Part shown: positions 55,901-64,000 of the stretch, piece after piece
Layout of the letters: each line of letters begins with the position of its first letter
Numbering within the stretch: the stretch's first letter is position 1
Source of the DNA: Diphasiastrum complanatum
Taxonomy: Eukaryota; Streptophyta; Lycopodiopsida; Lycopodiales; Lycopodiaceae
Direction of reading: 5' to 3'
NCBI GenBank assembly: GCA_029204225.1
Contig: CM055096.1
Location: 67,862,370-67,926,369 of the forward strand
Length of the DNA: 64,000 nt
Notes under the pieces: model-generated
What the model was told of the DNA's origin: nothing
The model's database searches: none
What the model saw: the letters and a program-made list of their open reading frames with translations, nothing else
Translations under genes and position numbers: made by a program

Positions 55901-58900
55901 AGGAACATAAGCAAGATAACATGCACGCTGTAACAGCCTGGAAAAGCAAGCGATATGCCAGGAAACATGGAGCATAAAGAGATCATCCTGACAAAGGATA
56001 GCTAAAATGGAGAAATATGCACCAGCATGGTCAAAAGCCCAAGCTATCCATAAGGCCCATGAATGAGAAGTAGCAATGGCACACGGTACCCTCAAGGCCC
56101 ATATCACGAGAATAGCAGCATGCCAAAAGCTCCAGAAGGTCCAAGAAATCAATGCATCATCTAAAAAGACATGATGCACGAAAACAGTAGCAACAAATCT
56201 AGAAATAGTAACTGAAAAACTGTAGCCGAAAAACTCATCCAAAAAGACCTCATATAGACATACCAATCCATCATAGGATACACCAAAAATGGATGGAGAA
56301 TCAGATGACCTATCGGAACTGGCTGCAAGTGTAATCCCAAAGTACACACCAGGCGCACAAGTGAGGAATAGAAAAAATGCACTGGAATGAGGAACAGGAT
56401 CTGCAACATCAGTAGCAAGCATCAGAGCAATATCCACGTGTATCTGTGTAGCGCAGGCATCCCAAAGGGAGCCGGGAACCACGACTTAGCTTCCCAGCCT
56501 TCAACTCTTGCCGTCCAAACCCACTTGACATACAAGCAGCCAACTCGCCAACAACGATCAGACTTAACCAACTGGAAATTCAGAAACCAACATTGAGATC
56601 CAACCTGGCGCCATGCCACATCGGGGGTCCTGATGTGGGTGACTTCCCTCCAAGCAAGCCGCCCGACATACATCAAACTTAACCAACTCGAAGCTTCGTT
56701 ACAAACGAGTAACATCCATTCCAAGCAAGTGGTCTGACTTACATCAGACTTAACCAACTGAAAGCTTCGTCACGAGCGCTGGAAGCCAACCTGGCGCCAC
56801 GCCAGATTGGACAACCATAAACAGGTAACTTCCACCCAAGCAAGCCATCCAACTCAGCCGACAGGTTAGAGCCCGTTCCCCAAGAGCTTAACCCATTCAC
56901 GTTCATGCAAGGAACACTCAGAACCACAAGCCGCGACAGATATGGAGACAACCAGTTTCTAGACCAAATGGTCCCAACAGCATACCGCTGGCGCCACGGA
57001 CCGAATGGTCCCGACGGCATACCGCTGGCGTCCCGGGATACGACCCTCAGCTATGTGCCAAATTAAAAAGTTTGAAGCGGCCTTACAACTGGCGCTTTTA
57101 CCGAACACTAAAACCCAAAAGGTAATCCGAGTCAGTTTGAGGAAAATCCCACTTTATTGATAAATCTGAGAAGGTTACATTTCAAGTTCGTGACCGACCC
57201 TAGTCTCCGGGGCGCTGGCATGCCAAGGCGAGTGTCAGGACAACGTTCCAGCAAGAGACTGAGACTTGGTTGGAGCTCGCCCTGAGTCGCAACCCGCACT
57301 CCTCTATAGTATTGGTGGGATTCGCCACCTCCCCTCATACCAAGTACTCTACCCAGGCTGGTAAAGCACGTTTTCTCTCTCTAGGATTTTCTCTCTCTAG
57401 AAAGTCATTTTCTCTCTCTAAAATTTATTGATCCCCAGGCTTCCTTTAATCATGCCTAGATCATGTGAGGTGATTGCACATCGATCTGAGCTCTCTAGAC
57501 TTCGCTAGAACCGATCAAAGATTTTCAGCCATAAGAACTTGGCGCCGGCTGGATTCTGGTCACAGTGGCACCGGGAGTAGCAGGGGCGCTGCTGGCACCG
57601 GGGACAATGCTGACGCCGGAAGTAAAGGTTGTAAAGGTAACTTTACAACAATCTGGGAATGAGTATCAAAGCACATATGAGCAACACTAAAGTATATGGC
57701 AGCAACATCCCCAAAAACTATCCAAGAGAGGAGAAGGAACTCTCTCAAGGTACCCTGATGGTCTCGGAACACCAGAACAAAGTGGCAACTCAACATCGGA
57801 GACCAAGCGATATGGAGCAACCCGAAATGATGGGGAACCTGAAGATCACCCGGACAAACAGTAGCTGGAACGGAGGCAATAACCCAAGCCATCAGGATAT
57901 GCCAAGCCTGACAATGAGCAACAATCCAAGGAACACATAGAGAGCCACATGCATAATCATAGAGATATCGGCACCATAGGCGATCAGTAATATGGAAAAA
58001 CCAGCACCAATCAACAGGTCCAAATGAAAACCAAGCTATATGTAATAACCAGGAATGCCATATAGCCATAGCATCGGCATGGACTGCATGAAACCTATAT
58101 GTAGAAACACAAGGAGACTGAAGGATCCTCGTATACTCATCTAGAAAGATCCCAGCATATATATACCACCCTAGATAAGTAATAGTGACCATCTGGCAAA
58201 TATCCTCGGATGGAAAATGTGTAATGGTAAGGGCGAAAGGCTCATGAATGATGTCAGGAACCGTAGAAATATCATGAGGCAAATCACAAACCTCAAGCAG
58301 AGATCCATGGAATAAAGCGAAAGAAGATACAACCTGATCACCAATAGCGAGGGAACCAGCAAACGTGGACCTGTGAAGAACCCCATAGAAATCAGCAGGA
58401 ACATCGGCCATAACGGACTCAATTTCAGGGCTTGGACTATAGCATTGGTGACTTCTCTAGACAGGCAAATTTCTATATTATTCCTCTAGAGCGCTATGAC
58501 ATTATTCTTGGTGCAGATTGGTTTTCGTCACTTGTTGGTATTGTTGCTATGGATCTTTCTTGGAAGACACTGTCTTTTACACATGTTGGTCAGCATCATT
58601 TACTTTCTGGTATTGATTCCCAGAGTGACTATCAGTTGGTTACCGGGAAGCAGTGTATGCGTAGCCTGCCAAAGGCTCATGATGCAGCTCTTATTTCCAT
58701 TCAGAGTACATTAGTTGCTACTTCACTTTCACCGACCGTGGTCCTCTTACTCAGGTTGTTGCTGCTCCGGATTTACAGGTTGTTGCTACGTGCCTTGCGC
58801 CTATATGCCTTGATTCACAGATATCGTATTCGATGGTCATTCCTGGTTTCATTGATATTGAGGCCGTATACCTTGGTGGTATTTCTACTATTGCTTTTGC

Positions 58901-61900
58901 GCCTATCTCAGATAGCCTTTCTAGTTCGGTGGTTGGTGCAGTATCTTCTCCATTGGTCTCTATATCTCCAGAGAACTGGAAAAAGAATGGGAACGAGCAA
59001 CCTCGACACTGAGAGACTGTGTAGCAGAAATAGGTGTAGCACGAATCCTGATGAAAATGTAACTGCTAATAAATGAATGTGTACTGCCAGTATCCACCAA
59101 AGCAATATACTCTCGCCCCAAAATGCGAACACGTAACCGAATAGAACGAGGACTAGGACTCCCACCAGCCCAAGTAGCATAAGCAAGCTGTCCATGGCAA
59201 GCGGCGGAAGCAGGATCATCAGGAAGCGGGTCAGCCGGCTCATCAATAGAATGTGGGTCATGAGTATCAAGAATATGGATATGAACATCAAAATCATCAA
59301 GAGTAAGAGCCTCATGGTAAAAAACAGCGGTAGGAGGACCAGGAGGAACGGTAGTAGAAGAAGCCAAAGTAGGAGAAGCAGTGGAATGAGAGCAAGAAAA
59401 AGAGAAGAAGTGGATAACTCAGAATACTTATGCTGCAAGGTAGTAGCCAAGGAGACAACATCTGAGAGAGTAAGCGGCCGAAAAGATGAGACATCATATC
59501 GTAAGGTGTCTCTAAGACCGGCAATAAAATGTGAAATAAGCTCTATAGGATGAAGATCAATAAAAAGCTAGGAAAGCTCAATAAACTGATCAATATAAGC
59601 AGTCAAATCACTAGTATGGCGAAGGCTACGAAACAGATCACGTTGGCGAACCAACCATTGTGGGTCAATCATAGCCATATGAAGATCATGCCGAAGTAGG
59701 CCATATATGTAATCCCTCACGAGTAGGCTCAGAGCAATAGACACGCCACCAAGTCTGAGCTCGACCATCTAAATGTAACGCAACCAACTGCACTTTCTGG
59801 GTTTCAGTCTTGGGATACATAAGAAAATAGGTCTCTAACTTAGAGAACCAATTTTCCAAGATATTTCCATCAGATAAACCAAAATAAGTAGTAAGCTGGA
59901 TGCGATCACGAAAATCACGAGCAAAATGAGGCTCAGGAATACTTGAAAAAGTAGAAGGAAATCCTGGTGGTGCGGAGGGAATCCTGGTGGTGCGGAGGGA
60001 AATCCAGGTGGTGGTACAGAAGACCCGAAAGGAGACCCATGAAGGGAGACCAAACGTACTACCGAAAGAACCTCCTGAAGATGGAGATGGAGCAGGAGCA
60101 GGTGTACTCAAAATAGAAAATAAAGGTGCTTTACCAGGACGATGAAGAATGTCTGGGGGGGTGGTATCCCCTTGTGGTAGGATAGTCTCAAGGCTAGAAA
60201 GAATACGATCAATACGACTCTCAAGATGATCCATGCGGGAATCAATATGTGTAAAACGATCATCTAAAGAGCTCTGCGGAGGGTCTTCTGATGAAGAAGT
60301 CGCCATAGGGACTAAGGAAGAGACAAAAACCTAAGGGAGAGGACGTTTGTCATCACCACAACTTAGTCTAACTTCCAAAATCACCAAAAATGGCACGTAA
60401 ACAGTCAATCAAGATGGATAATAATCAGAAAATGAGGGGCTGAGAAAGTAGAAGGTTTCTAACAAAATGGAAAAATGGACAGAGGAGGGTGTGAGGCAAC
60501 AAATATGAACAGGAATAGGGGGCCGGAAAGAGCAGTATGTGAGCAGAAAAGACAGCAAGTATGCAAAAAGGAAGTGCAAAAAGGGCGCAAGCAATACCTG
60601 GGTGGGTGCTGATCCGTCGTTCACTCGATAGTGCCAACAAAGAGAGGTAAAAGCTGAAGATAATAGGGCACTGGGCAGCAACTACCAAGATCCACAATAG
60701 GCTGAAAAAAGTTGCTGAAGTAAGGTGCCGAACAGCCTCCAATCGATAGCCGAAATGGACAGCAAGCCGCTGAAAATGAGACGGTAGTAGGGCGCTAGAC
60801 AGCCTCCAGTCAATATAAAAAATGGACAGCAAATCGGTGACGAAAAGTGTCGAAAATGATGAGGTAGTAGGGTGTGCTGGGCAATAGCTACCAAATCTGC
60901 AAAAACAATGAAAATTTGCCGAAAAAATCGACGAAAGTGATGGGTTACCGCTGAAAATGAGATGGTAGTAGGGCGCTGGACAGCCTCCAATCAATATAAA
61001 AAATGGACAGCAAATCGGTGACGAAAAGTGTCGAAAATGATGAGGTAGTAGGGTGCTGGGCAATAGCTACCAAATTTGCAAAAACCATGAAAATCTGCCG
61101 AAAAAATCGACGAAAGTGATGGGTTAGCAGGGCGCTGGACAGCCTCCACCAAAACTGCAAAAAATGATGAAGAAATCGTCGAAAGTGATGGGCAGTAGGG
61201 CGCTGGACAGCCACCACCAATCTGCAAAAATGACGGAGAAAAATCGATGAAAGTCATGGGTGGTAGGGCACTGGACAACCTCCACCAATCTGCATGAAGG
61301 TTGACGGAGAAAAATCGATGAAAGTGATGGGTGGTAGGGCGCTGGACAGCCTCCACCAATCTGCAGGAAAGTGCTCTGATACCAAGTTACAAGCTAAGAT
61401 TCACTAGCTATGCTAGAAAGCAGGACTTAAGCTAGAAAGGAAGAGAATGCTTAAGGAGGCTAAAGAGGAGCAATCATCATAAACTGAATAAAGGAATACA
61501 ATGTTGCCCTACTTATACCCTCTCCCTGAATCAAATGGAGGATTCAAAAAAGGGAGGGAAAAGGATTTGGAGGGAAAATAGTGTGCCCTCCCAATAGGAG
61601 GACCCCCACTCCAAATCAATGTGACCAAGTCTTAAAAACATAACCGAATAGGGCCCAAGGCCAGTATATGAATAAAAAGGGCCCTTAGGCTTACTTATGC
61701 ATAATAACAATAAAAGAATGGACGCGGCGAATGTAATGAGCCGAGTCCCTAACTTAGTTTCACTATTGGTAAGAATAGGATTTGATGGGGAGATGGAGGA
61801 CAGGCACCATAAGCGATTGACAGGGCGAGATGGAGGGCAGCACTAAAAGGAAAGCACCATCAGCGATGGAGGCAGAAGCAGATGGACACCAGCGCACGAT

Positions 61901-61968
61901 GGAGGACAGCGCAGCAGGGCAGCACCATCAGAGATGGAGGCGGCAGCAGCAAGACGCGATGGCGCCAT

Positions 61969-62032
<64 letters not shown>

Positions 62033-63949
62033 AATAAGCACTAAAGCCTCTAAGTTGGAGATAGAAATTGGATGTATCTACTTATTCCTAGTCTTTCTAT
62101 GACATGTCTAAACCCCAAAAAGCCATAAAAACACATTTTCAAAAAACAGAAAACCCCTAAAAATGTTTCCCGTATCGAACCTGGACTTCTCGTTTCAAAA
62201 GCATTTTGAAATAACATACGAAGCGGGTTGAAATAACATATTCTAGGTATTACTGATATTGAGTAGTTGTGAAAAACCATATTTTGTGATATGTTAATAG
62301 GTCGGCAGTAGTCCAGTCCCTTTAGTTTGCATTATGCAGATTTAGATTGTATCTTTTGGGTATTAACCGATGCTTTTTTTCCTTTAGTTTGCCTTATGCA
62401 AATTTAGATTGTATCTTTTGGGCATAAACCGACACTTGTTCTTTGGTTGTACATGAAATTTTTTACAGTTTCCTTTAGGTCCAATTATCTGTTTAATAAA
62501 GCTGAAAGCCATTTTAGAATCGATTCAAATTGGCATATCAACCTCCTTGAATCTGCTAGAGCATAGTCTGTTTGAAATATGGAACTGTGTATAAAAATAG
62601 CACTAGAAGATGCAAAATAGCAAGAGAGCGCTAGCAGATGCAAATTGGTGAAGCTCAAAATTAGTCCATACAAAAACCTTACCTGAAAATATGACCAAAC
62701 AAGTAACTGAGGCAACAAGCCCGTAATAATATATGGATCGTCAAAAGCAAATTGAAGCTTGTCCAGATTCTCCAACGTAATCCAATTTAGCCTTTAACTT
62801 CCTCACATCAATACACCCCTTGACTAGAAGAACTCAACTAGAAAAGGAATGCATCATCCAAAAAGCCAAAAAACTATTGAAAATCCATTCTGAGGTGAAC
62901 ATTTTACAGTTTACACCTGAATTCAGAAATGCAATGATAGGGAAGTTACCAGCCAACAACAACTTCTTTAGGATTGACACGTTGATGAAGCTCAAACATG
63001 GAGCGATGGTAGTCGATATCAACAGCGACCTAAAAAGAGTCCAGCGAGCCAAATAAGTCTCAAGCGACATTGAGAGTAGTGCATTGATACCAAAGTTTAG
63101 AAACTATCAATGATGCCCAGAGCGAAGATTTTGAAATAACTGTTCTTACAAAATATTCTTGAAGTGTAATGACAGTATAGAGGACAACCCTCAATTATCA
63201 TGAAAAAATGACATATGTCTATAACGAACATTGAACATTTTCAAATCTTCTTTGAAAGCCAACACCCAACCTTCACCTTCAATAGATTATCAAAAACGAA
63301 AGCTTATGTGAACCAGGCAAAGTCATCTATCTTCCAGACAAACAACGGGGACATTTTCACATATTGTTGAATATAAGCACGTAGGCACTATCTCTAGAAT
63401 GCCTCGACTTATGAACTGTATTTACAAACATATCCATCGAATTATTGAAAACCTCGAGTTCCCAATCTTGCGGTTTGATGTGCTGCTTTAATTATTTTAC
63501 TTTTACCAAGAAAACAGAAAGGTAAAAGGATATGCAAGTGGTACTATGGACATTCTACCACCAACTTTCAGATGATTTAGGTTTCCAAATAGTTTAGCTT
63601 TTTTGGCATATGGAATAAAATAAGGCTATCAAACGAGAGGGCTGTATATTGCCCCACTATATTTCGCATTTTACGTTAGAATCAAACTCGCATTTGACCT
63701 TAACCAAAGAAAATAAAGAAGCTGCATGAAAACCTGGTCTGAAGACTCATTGTGCGGAACTGTGTAAGAGTTGCGGATCTCGACTGTGCCATCTGTGGAC
63801 ACAGATCCAAGGAGAGTGCCTATGACACGCTCCTGCTGATCGTTGCGCCTTATGTAGGAATCACAGATATTAAAAAGAACGGTTGGATGCAGCTTTGCGA
63901 TCACGCCAGCAGGTCCCGACGGCAAATGTAAGACGGTACTACCTCCCAT
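52102..63949 (-). CDS. eIF3F: Eukaryotic translation initiation factor 3 subunit F (six exons)
   Basis: Joined exons 63949-63734, 63029-62950, 54022-53793, 52740-52619, 52498-52385 and 52191-52102 give 852 bp, 283 aa plus stop. All introns are GT-AG and all phases agree. The product is a subunit of the cytoplasmic eIF3 complex that assembles 43S/48S initiation complexes. An MPN domain covers about residues 15-150 (GTLLGSV, VPHNESSDQ, VVVGWYS). The metal-binding His-X-His of active JAMM proteases is absent (WYSTSSG), as in eIF3F generally. The C-terminal part (KLPNDLEGL, YVDDVV, NDSIQDLLLVLYL, AEKLNTAAQIL stop) matches plant eIF3F, usual length about 290 aa. The start Met at 63949 fits the family N-terminus, though the frame stays open upstream to the window edge. 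No frame damage is seen, so the gene looks functional despite an 8.9 kb intron. Confidence 0.96.
52385..52498 (-). CDS. eIF3F: eIF3F exon 5
   Basis: 114 bp, 38 codons, EGRIPPDNSIGRYLAETISM to FNDSIQ. Acceptor CTTCTGCAG, donor GTATGATA. Introns 4 (120 bp) and 5 (193 bp) are short. Confidence 0.95.
52619..52740 (-). CDS. eIF3F: eIF3F exon 4
   Basis: 122 bp; completes a Phe codon, then DLLKKTMVEKLPNDLEGLEQ to FRYVDDVV. Donor GTAAGTTC. Confidence 0.95.
52741..53792 (-). other. eIF3F intron 3 (1052 bp) with a TC microsatellite
   Basis: Acceptor TTTTTATCTACAG. Contains the dinucleotide run at 52835-52910. Confidence 0.9.
52835..52910. repeat. (TC)n microsatellite in eIF3F intron 3
   Basis: CT/TC run of about 33 units followed by CCTCCCTCTC. 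On the gene strand it reads GA and lies about 95 bp upstream of exon 4. Confidence 0.97.
53793..54022 (-). CDS. eIF3F: eIF3F exon 3
   Basis: 230 bp, from the last base of the split Trp codon to ...EAERIG plus one base. Contains ALIQDFYAREVTNPVHLTVD and LSLGERQLAAQFHEI. Donor GTAAGTATTC. Confidence 0.95.
54781..55125 (-). repeat. 3' LTR of the intronic element (345 bp)
   Basis: Direct repeat of 61385-61754. Preceded on the minus strand by GCAGGGGAG and flanked outside by TAGTT. Confidence 0.92.
55126..56482 (-). other. Remaining 3' interior of the intronic element with a 214-aa open frame
   Basis: The frame 56482-55838 is open for 214 codons, rich in Trp, His, Phe and Ala (SHSWALWIAWAFDHAG, HVSWHIACFSRLL), and resembles the frame at 57560-58411 in motif and composition. 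The two may be halves of one reading frame split by the GC-rich insert. A further HSWLFYIAWF copy is near 55630. FLDD occurs once (VHHVFLDDALIS) without surrounding RT similarity. Confidence 0.35.
56440..57640. mobile_element. GC-rich insert with tandem units and a TTGGCGCC-type primer site
   Basis: Unlike its surroundings this block is GC-rich. From about 56540 to 56850 units of about 90-130 bp repeat (CAGACTTAACCAACTG, CAACCTGGCGCCA, CCAAGCAAGCC). Further right come a short direct repeat TTTTCTCTCTCTA (57370-57420) and TTGGCGCCGGCTGG at 57538, resembling the primer sites of Tat/Athila-type gypsy elements. It may be an LTR plus leader of such an element inserted into the intronic element; the borders are uncertain. 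Confidence 0.45.
57560..58411 (-). CDS. Uncharacterised 283-aa Trp/His-rich open frame in the intronic element
   Basis: Open for 283 codons with a T-rich sense strand. It starts MADVPADFYGVLHRSTFAGS, then LAIGDQVVSSFALFHGSLLE. The middle repeats a WHSWLLHIAWF / FGLLHIAWS motif, and the tail (PASALSPVPAAPLLLP) comes from GC-rich foreign sequence. No domain is recognised and no RT or integrase motif is seen. It occupies the place where pol should be. It may be a degenerate or replaced pol, or a composition artefact; translation is unproven. Confidence 0.35.
   Translation of the reverse strand: MADVPADFYGVLHRSTFAGSLAIGDQVVSSFALFHGSLLEVCDLPHDISTVPDIIHEPFALTITHFPSEDICQMVTITYLGWYIYAGIFLDEYTRILQSPCVSTYRFHAVHADAMAIWHSWLLHIAWFSFGPVDWCWFFHITDRLWCRYLYDYACGSLCVPWIVAHCQAWHILMAWVIASVPATVCPGDLQVPHHFGLLHIAWSPMLSCHFVLVFRDHQGTLREFLLLSWIVFGDVAAIYFSVAHMCFDTHSQIVVKLPLQPLLPASALSPVPAAPLLLPVPL
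58432..58985 (+). pseudogene. Inverted segment: protease C-terminal half and linker on the plus strand
   Basis: Plus-strand frame: DYSIGDFSRQANFYIIPLER, YDIILGADWFSSLVGIVAMD, SFTHVGQHHLLSG. YDIILGADW is the standard end of gypsy protease, so this piece belongs after the minus-strand half at 59367-58985 but points the other way. A frame change near 58740 is followed by APDLQVVATCLAPICLD and ISPENWKKNG, up to the breakpoint. Confidence 0.85.
58985..59367 (-). pseudogene. Aspartic protease N-terminal half of the intronic element
   Basis: Minus-strand frame: ACHGQLAYATWAG, SIRLRVRILGREYIALVDTG with active site LVDTGSTHSFIS (D-T-G intact). It then runs ATQSLSVEVA and changes into unrelated residues at about 58985, the edge of an inverted segment that carries the rest of the protease on the other strand. 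Confidence 0.85.
59568..60306 (-). pseudogene. Gag of the intronic element
   Basis: 60306-59686: MATSSSEDPPQSSLDDRF, coiled HLESRIDRILSSLE, a Pro/Gly/Ser-rich middle, then the retrotrans_gag core (YFGLSDGNILENWFSKLETYF, VQLVALHLDGRAQTWWR). After a one-base shift near 59720 it continues as 59768-59568 (WLVRQRDLFRSLRHTSDLTAYIDQFIEL). This is a Ty3/gypsy-type Gag. A 24-bp-scale duplication near 59960-60000 encodes repeated PPGFPS. Confidence 0.85.
60410..61372 (-). repeat. Tandem-repeat leader of the intronic element
   Basis: Between primer site and gag. Units of about 60-75 bp built on GGTAGTAGGGCGCTGGACAG / CCTCCACCAATCTGC recur from about 60660 to 61363, and a larger ~185-bp block is duplicated (about 60770-60950 and 60955-61130). 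This produces apparent minus-strand frames up to 212 aa (Phe/Ser/His-rich) that I treat as repeat artefacts. Confidence 0.85.
61373..61384 (-). other. Primer-binding site of the intronic element
   Basis: On the minus strand TGGTATCAGAGC directly follows the LTR end, complementary to the initiator tRNA-Met 3' end. Confidence 0.92.
61385..61754 (-). repeat. 5' LTR of the intronic element (370 bp)
   Basis: Near-identical to 54781-55125 apart from a ~27-bp stretch (around 61690-61716) present only here and a few substitutions. Confidence 0.92.
61760..61970. repeat. GC-rich imperfect repeats (ATGGAGG/CACCATCAG words)
   Basis: Short words GATGGAGG(A/C), CAGCGCA and CACCATCAGCGATGG recur several times just outside the intronic element and before the GA run. 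An apparent 90-aa plus-strand frame here is repeat-derived. Confidence 0.55.
61971..62030. repeat. (GA)n microsatellite in eIF3F intron 2
   Basis: Uninterrupted run of 30 GA units. Confidence 0.97.
62031..62949. other. Original part of eIF3F intron 2
   Basis: AT-rich with a duplicated word TTTAGATTGTATCTTTTGGG (about 62340 and 62403). A minus-strand frame near 62775-62690 (ENLDKLQFAFDDPYI) ends at a donor-like CAG/GTAAGG but matches no eIF3F residues; I do not call an exon. Confidence 0.5.
62950..63029 (-). CDS. eIF3F: eIF3F exon 2
   Basis: 80 bp encoding VAVDIDYHRSMFELHQRVN and KEVVVG, ending in TG of a split Trp codon, donor GTAACT. It was located by family homology; a longer open frame on this strand in another frame (63070-62834) is a shadow. 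Confidence 0.95.
63030..63733 (-). other. eIF3F intron 1 (704 bp)
   Basis: Donor GTTTTC, acceptor CTCTTTTTAG. AT-rich, no insertion recognised. Confidence 0.9.
63734..63949 (-). CDS. eIF3F: eIF3F exon 1
   Basis: 216 bp, 72 codons, ending ...NESSDQ at a phase-0 donor (CAG|GTTTTC). Holds the first half of the MPN domain. Confidence 0.93.
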
Positions 63950-64000
63950 CTCTCCTCCTTCGATCAGCGGCAGCAGAAATCTGCCGATGAAAAACCAATT

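Larger units (their letters stand above)
54781..61754 (-). mobile_element. Complete LTR retrotransposon in eIF3F intron 2 (6974 bp)
   Basis: LTRs at 54781-55125 (3') and 61385-61754 (5') share ends AGTTA...TAACT in place of TG...CA. TAGTT lies on both outer sides (54776-54780 and 61755-61759), a 5-bp target duplication. The primer site TGGTATCAGAGC (61373-61384, minus) touches the 5' LTR, and a purine tract CAGGGGAG touches the 3' LTR. The interior has a repeat-rich leader, gag, protease, an inversion and uncharacterised sequence. No RT, RNase H or integrase motif is recognised. It is transcribed antisense to nothing: same strand as eIF3F. Confidence 0.92.
54023..62949 (-). other. eIF3F intron 2 (8927 bp) hosting an LTR retrotransposon
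   Basis: Donor GTAACTTCC, acceptor TTTGCTACTGCAG. Without the 6974-bp element and one 5-bp duplication it would be about 1.9 kb. Confidence 0.93.

Noticed and set aside
56161-56300. FLDD motif (VHHVFLDDALIS) suggesting a reverse transcriptase
   Set aside because: Neither the upstream PFGL/SFLDG motifs nor downstream RT residues are present in any frame; a four-residue match is not enough.
60425-61363. Several minus-strand frames of 90-212 codons (HHFRRFF, ALLPSHFQ repeats)
   Set aside because: They are translations of the tandem-repeat leader of the intronic element, present in more than one frame at once.
61830-62102. 90-aa plus-strand frame with a long RERERE tail
   Set aside because: Produced by the GA microsatellite and neighbouring short repeats.
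62690-62790. Possible extra exon (ENLDKLQFAFDDPYI followed by CAG/GTAAGG)
   Set aside because: It matches no eIF3F residues and exons 2 and 3 already join in phase; no acceptor was identified.
62834-63070. 78-aa frames on both strands over 62820-63070
   Set aside because: They are shadows of eIF3F exon 2, whose true frame is only 80 bp long and bounded by splice sites.

Overview
This 64 kb window is eukaryotic nuclear DNA, almost certainly from a land plant with a large, repeat-rich genome. The evidence is one spliced housekeeping gene with six exons and GT-AG introns, many Ty1/copia and Ty3/gypsy LTR-retrotransposon remains, initiator-Met-type primer-binding sites (TGGTATCAGAGC and variants), a tRNA-derived SINE-like insert, and long AT-rich stretches with (GA)n/(TC)n microsatellites. 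I cannot name the species; a non-angiosperm or another TE-rich plant is possible. The only recognisable host gene is translation initiation factor eIF3 subunit F (minus strand, 52102-63949, 283 aa when the exons are joined). Its second intron is 8.9 kb because a complete 7 kb LTR element sits in it.

Layout. 1-9.9 kb: a decayed minus-strand Ty3/gypsy element (copy A: RT, RNase H, integrase at 3.9-6.6 kb). Four arrays of a 24-bp minisatellite lie around it, one of them in the place of gag-protease; the 5' LTR and a TTGGCGCC-type primer site are near 7.3 kb. 9.9-15.6 kb: a second gypsy lineage (copy B, +) whose gag 5' end is tandemly amplified in ~800-bp units, followed by zinc knuckle, protease, RT, RNase H and a truncated integrase. 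15.6-19.0 kb: a minus-strand copia element (C) with an intact LTR. 19.2-24.4 kb: an LTR of another minus-strand element, split by a complete, young, non-autonomous LTR element (19367-23944, 5-bp target duplication ATGTG) and also carrying an 85-bp tRNA-derived insert with a 16-bp target duplication. 25.9-33.6 kb: two plus-strand copia elements back to back (A, B). 34.7-49.7 kb: three copies (C +, D -, E +) of a gypsy family whose Gag carries several zinc knuckles, interrupted by copia debris. An unrecognised broken ORF follows the integrase of copy C.

49.7-52.1 kb is the 3' flank of the eIF3F gene and holds diverged tandem repeats. 52.1-63.95 kb is the eIF3F gene. Its intronic element has LTRs with AGTTA...TAACT ends, a perfect adjacent primer site and TAGTT target duplications. 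It keeps gag and protease but shows no RT or integrase, has an internal inversion through the protease gene, and carries long Trp/His-rich open frames of unknown nature.

Apart from eIF3F, nearly every coding trace is a broken transposon gene. The interest lies in how the elements nest, recombine, amplify gag, pick up minisatellites and survive inside an essential gene.
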